Of a stretch of 7,580 bases of DNA, positions 1 through 5,088 are shown in pieces. Made by a program: the position numbers and the translations under genes. The first letter of the stretch is position 1. Each line of letters begins with the position of its first letter. Source of the DNA: Oscillospiraceae bacterium (GTDB taxonomy: Bacteria; Bacillota; Clostridia; Oscillospirales; Oscillospiraceae); contig WQRL01000079.1 of NCBI GenBank assembly GCA_009786775.1, positions 1-7,580 of the forward strand, read 5' to 3'. The notes below the pieces were generated by a model, which had not been told where the DNA came from, searched no databases, and saw nothing but the letters and a program-made list of their open reading frames with translations.

Positions 1-676
1 CCGGTGAGCCCATCAGGTGAAATACCACGTTGTTTTCCGGAATTTCAAAATAAGTGTAGATTTCCATGCGGCGCTCGTGGGTGTGTGATGGCATTGTATT
101 CCAAACGCTGCCGGGGTCAAGGCAGGTCAGCCCCATCATTAGCTGAGCTGTCTGCACAACATCGGGGTGTATAAACTGGTTGATTACTCTCTTGTTGGCA
201 GTTTCTACAGCACCGACGGGATTCTTGGCCGCATCTTCAATGCTTATAAATTTAGTTTCAAAAGCCTTGTGGGCGGGGGCGCTGACCATGTAGAACTTCG
301 CGGGATTCTTCGGGTCTACGCTCTGAAAAGTAATTTTTTCCGTGCCTCTTGTTATGTAGAGGCAATCCTTGTAATTTAGGTTAAACTTCGTGCCATCGGC
401 GGTAACTGTGCCAGGGCCGCCTATGTTGAACATGCCAAGCTCCCTGCGCTCTAGGAAAAACTTCGTTCCGAAGTTAGCCCATACATCCATGCCCTTGTCA
501 ACTGAAACAACTTCGTTTACCGGCATGCAGCCCAAAGTTACCATGCGGTCGATGTGGCTGTAGACCGCCACGACTTCATCGGCCTTGTACAGGCCTGTTA
601 TGAGAAACTCATCTCTGGTTTCATCTGTTGTGTACCTCTTAAAATCTTTTATTCCTGCTGAGTATCTGATATCCAT
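1..676 (-). CDS. kduI: 4-deoxy-L-threo-5-hexosulose-uronate ketol-isomerase, 3' end cut by window
   Basis: KduI converts 5-keto-4-deoxyuronate, released from unsaturated oligouronides of pectin or glycosaminoglycans, to 3-deoxy-D-glycero-2,5-hexodiulosonate in the cytoplasm. I translated 225 residues from the ATG at 676; the frame is open to the window edge, so about 50 C-terminal residues of the usual ~278 are missing. Recognisable KduI segments are VYSHIDRMVTLGCMP (about 47-61), FFLERRELGMFNIGGPGTV (about 94-112), KFYMVSAPAH (about 147-156) and WNTMPSHTHERRMEIY (about 192-207). In the last, His198, His200 and Glu205 correspond to the family's cupin zinc ligands; the fourth ligand (near 247) lies outside the window. 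The ATG directly follows the upstream stop codon (TAA-ATG, no gap), and the ribosome site is inside the upstream gene, so the two are probably translationally coupled. I see no broken residues. The identification rests on remembered family sequence and is strong. Confidence 0.95.
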   Translation of the reverse strand, partial: MDIRYSAGIKDFKRYTTDETRDEFLITGLYKADEVVAVYSHIDRMVTLGCMPVNEVVSVDKGMDVWANFGTKFFLERRELGMFNIGGPGTVTADGTKFNLNYKDCLYITRGTEKITFQSVDPKNPAKFYMVSAPAHKAFETKFISIEDAAKNPVGAVETANKRVINQFIHPDVVQTAQLMMGLTCLDPGSVWNTMPSHTHERRMEIYTYFEIPENNVVFHLMGSP

Positions 677-1510
677 TTATACATTCCCTCCTATTAATCG
701 CCGAATTGCCTCGACGTCAGTGTTGTAACTATCTAACATAACATGCTCTCTTAGAGCCGAAATGTCAGGCTTATTTTTGCGCATCCAGTCGAAAACAAAT
801 GCGTTATTTACATCGCCGCAGCCTATGTTGCGCCAAACTTCCTCTTCACTTTCGGACAGCACAATATCTTTGACATGCAGCGCGACTATGTCATTTCCTA
901 AAATCTCAAAGAAGTTTGCGTATATTTCTTCTTGCCGCTGCATGTTAGCCTTTGTCCTAATCTGGTTGACGGGGTCGAAAATTATTTTAATCCTCTTTGA
1001 ACCGACTTCCTCCTGCAAGCGCTTAGTAAGCTGCGCAGTGTTGAGGGTGTGGTCGGCTACGGGTTCAAGGGCTATGTCCACACCAAACCGCTCCGCATGT
1101 TCCGCCATGCGCAACACGCTGTCCTTCACTCCTAAGTAGGCCTGCTCACGCATGTGCTCCATGCCTGACATAGGAAACCTCGTTGTTTCTGTTCCTATGC
1201 ACTTTGCTCCCAGAACTTTGGCATGTTCGATGCCCTTCTTAAACTTATCTACTTCCTGAAGTCTTTCATCCTTGTCCAGATATCCAATCTCCATATAGCA
1301 GCCTAAAACAGAAATTTCCACATTGTTTTGCTCAAACTCCTTACGGATGTTCTCCAGGAGCGCAGCGTCCGGATCATAGATTGTTTCCACACCTGCAATC
1401 GCCTTCGTCAGTGCGAGCTGTGCGGCACCAAAGCCGGAATCTTTAAGGGCCTTCGCCAGAGCCGCAGGCTCCAGGCAACCAAAGTCATGTGCGCGTACAC
1501 CAATTTTCAT
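677..1510 (-). CDS. Sugar phosphate isomerase/epimerase family protein (xylose-isomerase-like TIM barrel)
   Basis: A 277-residue protein of the AP-endonuclease-2/xylose-isomerase-like TIM-barrel superfamily, whose members isomerise or epimerise sugars, or hydrolyse or dehydrate related acids, with a divalent metal. The N-terminal strand MKIGVRAHDFG and the barrel strands are clear. Likely metal ligands are Glu149 (ALEPVADH), Asp179 (IIFDPVNQ), His212 (ALHVKD) and possibly Glu255 (REHVMLD); an IGCGDVN segment at 229-235 matches the glycine-rich loop seen in this superfamily. Length is typical. The ATG at 1510 is preceded by AAAGGGAG (1521-1528) at 10 nt. It sits between a GntR/FCD regulator (49-nt gap) and kduI (no gap), so it is probably an enzyme of uronate or related sugar-acid breakdown. 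The substrate cannot be read from the sequence: hydroxypyruvate-isomerase-like, tagaturonate-epimerase-like or ketose 3-epimerase roles are all possible. Confidence 0.85.
   Translation of the reverse strand: MKIGVRAHDFGCLEPAALAKALKDSGFGAAQLALTKAIAGVETIYDPDAALLENIRKEFEQNNVEISVLGCYMEIGYLDKDERLQEVDKFKKGIEHAKVLGAKCIGTETTRFPMSGMEHMREQAYLGVKDSVLRMAEHAERFGVDIALEPVADHTLNTAQLTKRLQEEVGSKRIKIIFDPVNQIRTKANMQRQEEIYANFFEILGNDIVALHVKDIVLSESEEEVWRNIGCGDVNNAFVFDWMRKNKPDISALREHVMLDSYNTDVEAIRRLIGGNV
686..692 (-). promoter_or_regulatory. Ribosome binding site of kduI, inside the preceding gene
   Basis: The minus strand reads AGGAGGG here, 9 nt before the kduI ATG at 676. It fixes that start and lies within the last codons of the TIM-barrel gene, which favours coupled translation of the two genes. 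Confidence 0.85.
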
Positions 1511-1559
1511 TATAATGAATCTCCCTTTCTACGATTTTAACATCAGAGCAAGCCCCGGA

Positions 1560-2261
1560 TTAATAGGGTGGCTGGACAAAATATTCCCGGAACTCACTTT
1601 CTATCTTCTGTGACAGGACTCTTATATTGCCGTGCAAGTGGTCAAACACGCTGATCTTGAGAGCCTCCCTGTCTTGCTCTTCAAGTGCGCTTGCAATGCG
1701 CTCATGCTCAACAATTAAGTCCTCGTACCTACTGGTGGTCATTGTATCAAGCAGCCTAAAGCGGGCGTAATAGACCTGACAGTCTTGAATTACATCCCAG
1801 AGACGCTCACGCCCTGTGTAAGTAAAAAGCCTGTGGTGAAACTCGTTATCCACCTCATAAAAGCTAGTGGAAGTCAGCATCCCTGATTTTATGAGAGCCC
1901 GCTGGCGGTTTAATATCTCACTAAGCCCCGCCAAAACAGTTGAAGCTATGCCCATATCTAAAATTGAATTGAGGGCATCCGTTTCCAAAACAGACCTCAT
2001 ATAGATGATATCTTTAATTGATTTCATGTCCAGGAGGGTTACATAACTGCCCTTTTGCGGGATAATCTCAATGTATTTTTCGCCCTTTAGGCGCAAAAAC
2101 GCATTTTTGACAGGAGTTCTTGAAACATTATATATGTTCGCCACTTCATTTTCACTAATCATCTGACCGGGCTTGAGCTTCAAAGTTAGTATATCATCTT
2201 TGAGCTTTGCGTATATATCAACTCCGCTCATACCGATAAGATGCTGTTGAAGTCCGTTCAC
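1560..2261 (-). CDS. GntR-family transcriptional regulator, FadR/FCD subfamily
   Basis: A DNA-binding regulator with an N-terminal winged helix-turn-helix and a C-terminal FCD ligand-binding domain; the family usually senses organic acids such as uronates. With the GTG start at 2261 it is 233 residues. The wHTH spans about 15-80, with the signature ISENEVANIYNVSRTPVKNA followed by LRLKGEKYIEIIPQKGSYV. In the FCD domain Asp138 and His142 (VDNEFHHRLF), His186 (VEHERI) and His208 (FDHLHGN) match the usual D-x3-H...H...H metal site. I chose the GTG at 2261 because GGAAGGTGG lies 7 nt upstream. The frame extends to another GTG at 2309 (249 aa), but that has no ribosome site and would overlap the operator-like repeats; an ATG at 2231 (223 aa) also lacks one. 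It heads the unit with the TIM barrel and kduI, so it probably controls itself and these genes. Effector unknown. Confidence 0.9.
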   Translation of the reverse strand: MNGLQQHLIGMSGVDIYAKLKDDILTLKLKPGQMISENEVANIYNVSRTPVKNAFLRLKGEKYIEIIPQKGSYVTLLDMKSIKDIIYMRSVLETDALNSILDMGIASTVLAGLSEILNRQRALIKSGMLTSTSFYEVDNEFHHRLFTYTGRERLWDVIQDCQVYYARFRLLDTMTTSRYEDLIVEHERIASALEEQDREALKISVFDHLHGNIRVLSQKIESEFREYFVQPPY

Positions 2262-2268
2262 ATGCAAA

Positions 2269-2277
2269 CCACCTTCC
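2269..2277 (-). promoter_or_regulatory. Ribosome binding site deciding the gntR start
   Basis: The minus strand reads GGAAGGTGG, 7 nt before GTG at 2261. Neither the upstream GTG (2309) nor the downstream ATG (2231) has a comparable site, so this favours the 233-residue form. Confidence 0.6.
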
Positions 2278-2282
2278 GAAAT

Positions 2283-2326
2283 AACGCTTGCGTTCTTAAA
2301 TGCTTGCACACTAAAATGCTTGCATT
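2283..2326 (-). repeat. Three 12-bp dyads at exact 16-bp spacing, probable operator of the gntR operon
   Basis: On the minus strand three copies of a core GCAAGC occur in phase: AATGCAAGCATT (2326-2315), TGTGCAAGCATT (2310-2299) and AACGCAAGCGTT (2294-2283). The first and third are perfect 5-bp inverted repeats around a central AA. In the third copy both arms carry matched changes (AACGC/GCGTT against AATGC/GCATT), so dyad symmetry is kept. The array lies between the predicted transcription start (about 2332) and the gntR ribosome site, where bound protein would block transcription. It is the natural candidate for autoregulation by the GntR/FCD protein, but that link is inference. Confidence 0.6.
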
Positions 2327-2338
2327 CAAGCTATGTAA

Positions 2339-2367
2339 AGAATATACTCTCAGCACGGTAATGTCAA
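2339..2367 (-). promoter_or_regulatory. Sigma-A-type promoter of the gntR - TIM barrel - kduI unit
   Basis: The minus strand has a perfect -35 TTGACA (2367-2362), a 17-bp spacer and -10 TATTCT (2344-2339). TATATT at 2346-2341 is an alternative -10 with 15-bp spacing. The start would fall near 2332, just before the triple dyad. No terminator hairpin is seen in the 49-nt gap after gntR, so all three genes are probably co-transcribed from here. Confidence 0.65.
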
Positions 2368-2398
2368 CAAAATGATTGCCCCGCACCAAAAATTTGTC

Positions 2399-2491
2399 AG
2401 TCCTGTACAAAAAAGAATGTCCCTCTTGGTCATTTTGATAGCAGGGAAATGATTTTAATTAACCATGCTGCACTAGTTGCTGTGCAGGACT
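2399..2491 (+). repeat. 11-bp inverted repeat with a competing inner hairpin
   Basis: AGTCCTGTACA (2399-2409) pairs with TGTGCAGGACT (2481-2491); the only non-Watson-Crick position is a T-G wobble when read as plus-strand RNA. Within it, CTGCAC (2468-2473) and GTGCAG (2482-2487) form a perfect 6-bp hairpin with an 8-nt loop. Both pairings use 2482-2487, so the two folds exclude each other. No T-run follows, so it is not an intrinsic terminator. Arms this short can occur by chance. Confidence 0.35.
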
Positions 2492-2563
2492 TTGGCAAAT
2501 TCCGCTCATTATCCGCCCACTTCAGTCTATCCCCTACCGCAATCTTTGTCATCCCACAGACCA

Positions 2564-2711
2564 GCCGGACACGGGCAGGTGCTCCGGGAGAAAGTGGGGC
2601 GGCCGAAGTCCTGGAACACAAATTTTGACCATAATTCCAAGCCTCCGCCAATGTAGACGTGACTGACGCAGGCCGCCCCGCTTTTTCCCGGAGCACCTGC
2701 CCGTGTCCGGC
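2564..2711 (+). repeat. Near-perfect 41-bp inverted repeat closing a 66-nt loop (MITE-like or structured RNA)
   Basis: The left arm 2564-2604 starts GCCGGACACGGGCAGG and the right arm 2671-2711 ends CCTGCCCGTGTCCGGC. They are complementary over 41 bp apart from two positions (2590 with 2685, 2595 with 2680), which are G-U and U-G pairs in plus-strand RNA but A-C mismatches in minus-strand RNA. A further 3-bp match (2608-2610 with 2665-2667) continues after a 3 by 3 internal loop. The arms are far more GC-rich than the loop or flanks. No T-tract follows, no target-site duplication is obvious, and no transposase is nearby. It could be a non-autonomous mobile element (MITE), a dispersed palindromic repeat, or the stem of an unannotated plus-strand RNA. 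Confidence 0.85.
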
Positions 2712-2798
2712 GGATAGGCGGATGGTTTCATAAGTCTTTCGTAGATGCCGTATATTGAGCGCAGGCCCCGTCATTTTTGCCCTTGCATCAAATTACTA

Positions 2799-2827
2799 TT
2801 GCACCATTATACCATTGTAGCTATACT
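2799..2827 (+). promoter_or_regulatory. Probable promoter of the Sel1-repeat gene
   Basis: A weak -35 TTGCAC (2799-2804), a 17-bp spacer and a good -10 TATACT (2822-2827). Transcription would start near 2834, leaving a leader of about 65 nt. The -10 forms the first six bases of a perfect palindrome. Confidence 0.45.
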
Positions 2828-2837
2828 ATATAGTATA
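2822..2837. promoter_or_regulatory. Perfect 16-bp palindrome over the -10 box, candidate operator
   Basis: TATACTATATAGTATA reads identically on both strands and overlaps the predicted -10 and start of the Sel1-gene promoter, where a bound repressor would block polymerase. The all-A/T-rich composition raises the chance of coincidence. A second short palindrome, AGGGATTCCCT, lies in the leader at 2859-2869. Confidence 0.4.
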
Positions 2838-2888
2838 CTGTTATCTTGCGCAAAACAGAGGGATTCCCTAAGACTTTGATTTACAATC

Positions 2889-2894
2889 GGGAGG
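2889..2894 (+). promoter_or_regulatory. Ribosome binding site of the Sel1-repeat gene
   Basis: GGGAGG ends 6 nt before the ATG at 2901 and fixes that start. Confidence 0.8.
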
Positions 2895-2900
2895 CACAAT

Positions 2901-3647
2901 ATGGAAAAGTATTTATATGAGATTGTCCACCACTTTGCCGAAGCCGGCGACGTAGCTTCTATGAAGCAGATTGTCGGAGAATTTCTGTCCGACGGCACTG
3001 ATTCAATTTCCGAAGAAGAAGCAGGACTTATACTGAGATACCTGAACATGCTTGTCGAAAATGACGACTCCTGGGCAATGCTGTCACTGGGCTCACTTTA
3101 CTACACAGGCTTCTTTGAACTGGAACAAGACTACTCCAAAGCCAGATTCTACTACGAAAAAGCGGCCGAGCTATCAGAACTCACGGATAGCTGGGCCTTA
3201 AATAACCTAGGTTACTGCTATTACTACGGCAGGGCAGGGGATGTGGATTACAAAAAGGCTTTTGAATGCTTCTCCTACGCAGCCATTCAAGGAAACGCAA
3301 ACTCAATGTACAAACTCGGCGACATGTACTACTACGGCCATCACGTAGAAAATGACGTGGATGCCGCATTTTATTGGTACACAATGGCGCAGTCAGTACC
3401 CTTGGCTGCGGACTCCGACTATGTAGGCTTTCTCGCTGCAAGCATAGCCTACAGAATGGGCCGCGCCCACCTGTTTGGCGAAGGTACTGAGATTGACCAC
3501 ATCCAAGCCCTGTTCGAACTGCGCTCTGCGGAAACGCTGTTTTACAGCCAGCTTCTAAAGGGCGATGAATTCTCGGTGGACCAGCTACCCAAAGTTAAGG
3601 AGCTTATCCGGACTGCGCATGAGGAACTCGACAAGGCACTGGGGTAA
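2901..3647 (+). CDS. Sel1-like repeat (SLR/TPR) protein
   Basis: A 248-residue, all-helical protein built from Sel1-like repeats, which form a solenoid scaffold for protein-protein contacts. Repeats are visible at about 57-91 (SWAMLSLGSLYYTG, then DYSKARFYYEKAAEL), 97-131 (SWALNNLGYCYYYG, then DYKKAFECFSYAAIQG), 133-166 (NSMYKLGDMYYYG, then DVDAAFYWYTMAQ) and, more diverged, about 178-213 (IAYRMGRAHLFGEG, then DHIQALFELRSAETLF). The first 55 residues are helical and acidic without a clear repeat. There is no signal peptide or membrane segment, so it is probably cytoplasmic. It is transcribed alone and ends 2 bp before the convergent DUF1576 gene. The partner and role are unknown; proteins of this size and layout are common in Clostridia and usually lack an assigned function. 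Confidence 0.88.
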   Translation: MEKYLYEIVHHFAEAGDVASMKQIVGEFLSDGTDSISEEEAGLILRYLNMLVENDDSWAMLSLGSLYYTGFFELEQDYSKARFYYEKAAELSELTDSWALNNLGYCYYYGRAGDVDYKKAFECFSYAAIQGNANSMYKLGDMYYYGHHVENDVDAAFYWYTMAQSVPLAADSDYVGFLAASIAYRMGRAHLFGEGTEIDHIQALFELRSAETLFYSQLLKGDEFSVDQLPKVKELIRTAHEELDKALG

Positions 3648-3649
3648 AA

Positions 3650-4939
3650 CTATTCCTTCGCCGTTTTCCTTTTAAGCCCCACTATTACAGGCACGAGAAT
3701 AAGTGCCACAAAACCTGAGGCAAAGCCGTTGTTGTACAGGTTTAGGCCGTTTGTGACAGGGCCTACATGGGTGACTATCAGCACATGGAGAAAACCCGTG
3801 ACTATACCCCAGCCGAAGCCGTACTTGCCTGCAATCGGAGCGAGGCAGGTAGCAAAGAGTATTGCCAAGGCGTTGGAAGGCTCGGTAAATCCAACAGAGT
3901 TTAGCGATGCGCACAAGGTAGCTCCCAGGAGAATCGGGATTACATTCCATATATGCTTGCCCAGGCTGCCGAAGGCAATCATTGAGAAGATACATGCGAA
4001 TGTTCCCGCATTGAGGTCAAAGCCGAATATAAGGCACCAGACAGTTCCTATAATGCCCAAAAGCCCCATGTTTATATAAGCTGTTTCACCGAAAAGCGAA
4101 TAGAAATCATTTGGTGCATGGCCGCTGTGCTTGACCAAATTCTTTATGTTCTCCCAATGCGGAGTTTTGTTTATCCTGCCCAAAATCAGCCCCGTAAGAA
4201 TAAGGGCACCGGACACCACAAACAGAAAAATTGCTATTTCAAGCTGCCTGTCCGTATACCACAGGAGCTCTGTAGGCACATATATGCCAAACCCGGCGAA
4301 AACGGCAGCTAAGAGCATGGCGATCATGCCGCCTGCGACACCCATGTTGTAGAGCGTAAAGCCGTCGTGAACACGCACCATGGCTCCCAAGATTACCGGC
4401 AGGAAAAAGCCGACAAAAAGCCCCAGCCCTGCCCCCATGGCAATGCTTACAGCCGTGGGCAGCACAATCCCAAAATTGAGGAAAATCGGGTTGGAGAAAT
4501 AAAACAAACTCACAATCGGCGCAATGGCGTGACAGAGCAGCGCCGCTACAACATAGTCGGAAAACTTGGTCTTTTTATACTTGGAATATAGCCAGACACC
4601 GACCGTCAAAGGGAGTATGCTGAGCACAGTAGCGCCCCAGAATGTCCAGCCTGCGGTCATCCAAAGGCACATGAGCGCAGCCCCATTGGGTTTGGCACGC
4701 ATAAAATATAAAACAGCCACTCCGTAAACGCAAGCTATGACTGAATTAATTATGGAAGCACCCAGCCCGCCCACATACATAAAGTCGGTGATCAGCAGGC
4801 CGCGGTGGGTGAAGATCCGCCCAAGTCCCTGAAAAATGTCCGCAGGCCTGTCAAAAATAAATGCCATCGCCGCGAACAGGATACATATTAACAAGAATAT
4901 TTTATACTCCTTGTGGAGTACGCGCTTGGTTTCACTCAT
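3650..4939 (-). CDS. DUF1576 family integral membrane protein
   Basis: A polytopic membrane protein of 429 residues with roughly ten or more hydrophobic segments, a short cytoplasmic-looking N terminus (MSETKRVLHKEYK) and a basic C terminus (GLKRKTAKE). I recognise it as DUF1576, a Bacillota membrane family of unknown function, probably a transporter or channel. Two halves repeat: GFTLYNMGVAGG at 193-204 matches GLNLYNNGFASG at 398-409, and segments around 51-118 and 286-343 also align (for example GWTFWGATVLSILPLTVG with FGSLGKHIWNVIPILLG), so the protein arose by internal duplication. I start it at ATG 4939, 10 nt after AGGAG (4954-4950); a TTG two codons upstream (4945) is too close to that site. 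It has its own promoter and faces the Sel1 gene tail to tail with 2 bp between stops. Substrate unknown. Confidence 0.85.
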   Translation of the reverse strand: MSETKRVLHKEYKIFLLICILFAAMAFIFDRPADIFQGLGRIFTHRGLLITDFMYVGGLGASIINSVIACVYGVAVLYFMRAKPNGAALMCLWMTAGWTFWGATVLSILPLTVGVWLYSKYKKTKFSDYVVAALLCHAIAPIVSLFYFSNPIFLNFGIVLPTAVSIAMGAGLGLFVGFFLPVILGAMVRVHDGFTLYNMGVAGGMIAMLLAAVFAGFGIYVPTELLWYTDRQLEIAIFLFVVSGALILTGLILGRINKTPHWENIKNLVKHSGHAPNDFYSLFGETAYINMGLLGIIGTVWCLIFGFDLNAGTFACIFSMIAFGSLGKHIWNVIPILLGATLCASLNSVGFTEPSNALAILFATCLAPIAGKYGFGWGIVTGFLHVLIVTHVGPVTNGLNLYNNGFASGFVALILVPVIVGLKRKTAKE

Positions 4940-4949
4940 CGGCAAAACA

Positions 4950-4954
4950 CTCCT
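4950..4954 (-). promoter_or_regulatory. Ribosome binding site deciding the DUF1576 start
   Basis: The minus strand reads AGGAG, 10 nt before ATG 4939 and only 4 nt before the in-frame TTG at 4945. The spacing favours the ATG. Confidence 0.65.
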
Positions 4955-4971
4955 ACAATTTAATCATGCAA

Positions 4972-4999
4972 ATTTTATCACGCCAGAAGTCAATGTCAA
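4972..4999 (-). promoter_or_regulatory. Sigma-A-type promoter of the DUF1576 gene
   Basis: The minus strand has a perfect -35 TTGACA (4999-4994), a 16-bp spacer and -10 TAAAAT (4977-4972). Transcription would start near 4965, giving a leader of about 26 nt. It indicates that the DUF1576 gene is not dependent on the rhomboid transcript. Confidence 0.65.
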
Positions 5000-5015
5000 T
5001 TAGAAAATTGGCATT
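4992..5015. promoter_or_regulatory. 24-bp dyad over the -35 box of the DUF1576 promoter
   Basis: On the plus strand AATG T CAATT - AGAA - AATTG G CATT forms an inverted repeat of 4 + 5 bp, with one mismatch in each arm and a 4-nt centre. It covers the whole -35 hexamer, so it is a candidate operator. As RNA it could also form a weak hairpin at the end of the rhomboid transcript, but no U-tract follows. Confidence 0.4.
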
Positions 5016-5059
5016 GTATTATGATAGTTTATAAATAAAATACGAAAGTTATGCTGCTA

Positions 5060-5072
5060 TGCCATTATGGCA
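5060..5072. repeat. 13-bp perfect palindrome downstream of the rhomboid gene
   Basis: TGCCATTATGGCA has 6-bp arms around a single central base, between the rhomboid stop and the DUF1576 promoter. The loop is too short for a good hairpin and no T-tract follows, so a protein-binding site is as likely as a transcript-end structure. Function not known. Confidence 0.3.
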
Positions 5073-5088
5073 CGATAAAACTATGTAA

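Larger units (their letters stand above)
2262..2900. other. Long intergenic region between gntR and the Sel1-repeat gene
   Basis: About 640 bp with no gene I can support. From left to right it holds the gntR ribosome site, the triple dyad, the gntR promoter, an 11-bp inverted repeat with a competing hairpin (2399-2491), a GC-rich 41-bp inverted repeat (2564-2711), and the promoter with a 16-bp palindrome and ribosome site for the plus-strand Sel1 gene. The open frames across 2430-2774 run straight through the inverted repeat, resemble no family I know and lack ribosome sites, so I do not call them. From 2712 to 2790 I see nothing definite. Confidence 0.6.

Noticed and set aside
762..1139. 125-codon plus-strand frame opposite the TIM-barrel gene
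   Set aside because: An antisense shadow with no recognisable domain or ribosome site.
2262..2309. Longer GntR form starting at GTG 2309
   Set aside because: No ribosome site, and it would place the phased repeats inside the coding region; the GTG at 2261 has a good site.
2671..2690. The T-run after the right arm start (GCTTTTTCCC) as an intrinsic terminator
   Set aside because: The run is inside the stem, not after it, so it cannot act as a terminator tail.
2430..2774. Minus-strand open frames of 114 and 60 codons across the hairpin region
   Set aside because: They run through the 41-bp inverted repeat, resemble no family I know and lack a ribosome site; the high-GC arms alone explain the absence of stops.
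4118..4591. Plus-strand frames opposite the DUF1576 gene
   Set aside because: Low-complexity antisense translations of membrane segments; no independent support.
4940..4945. DUF1576 start at TTG 4945
   Set aside because: Only 4 nt from the AGGAG; the ATG two codons later has normal spacing.
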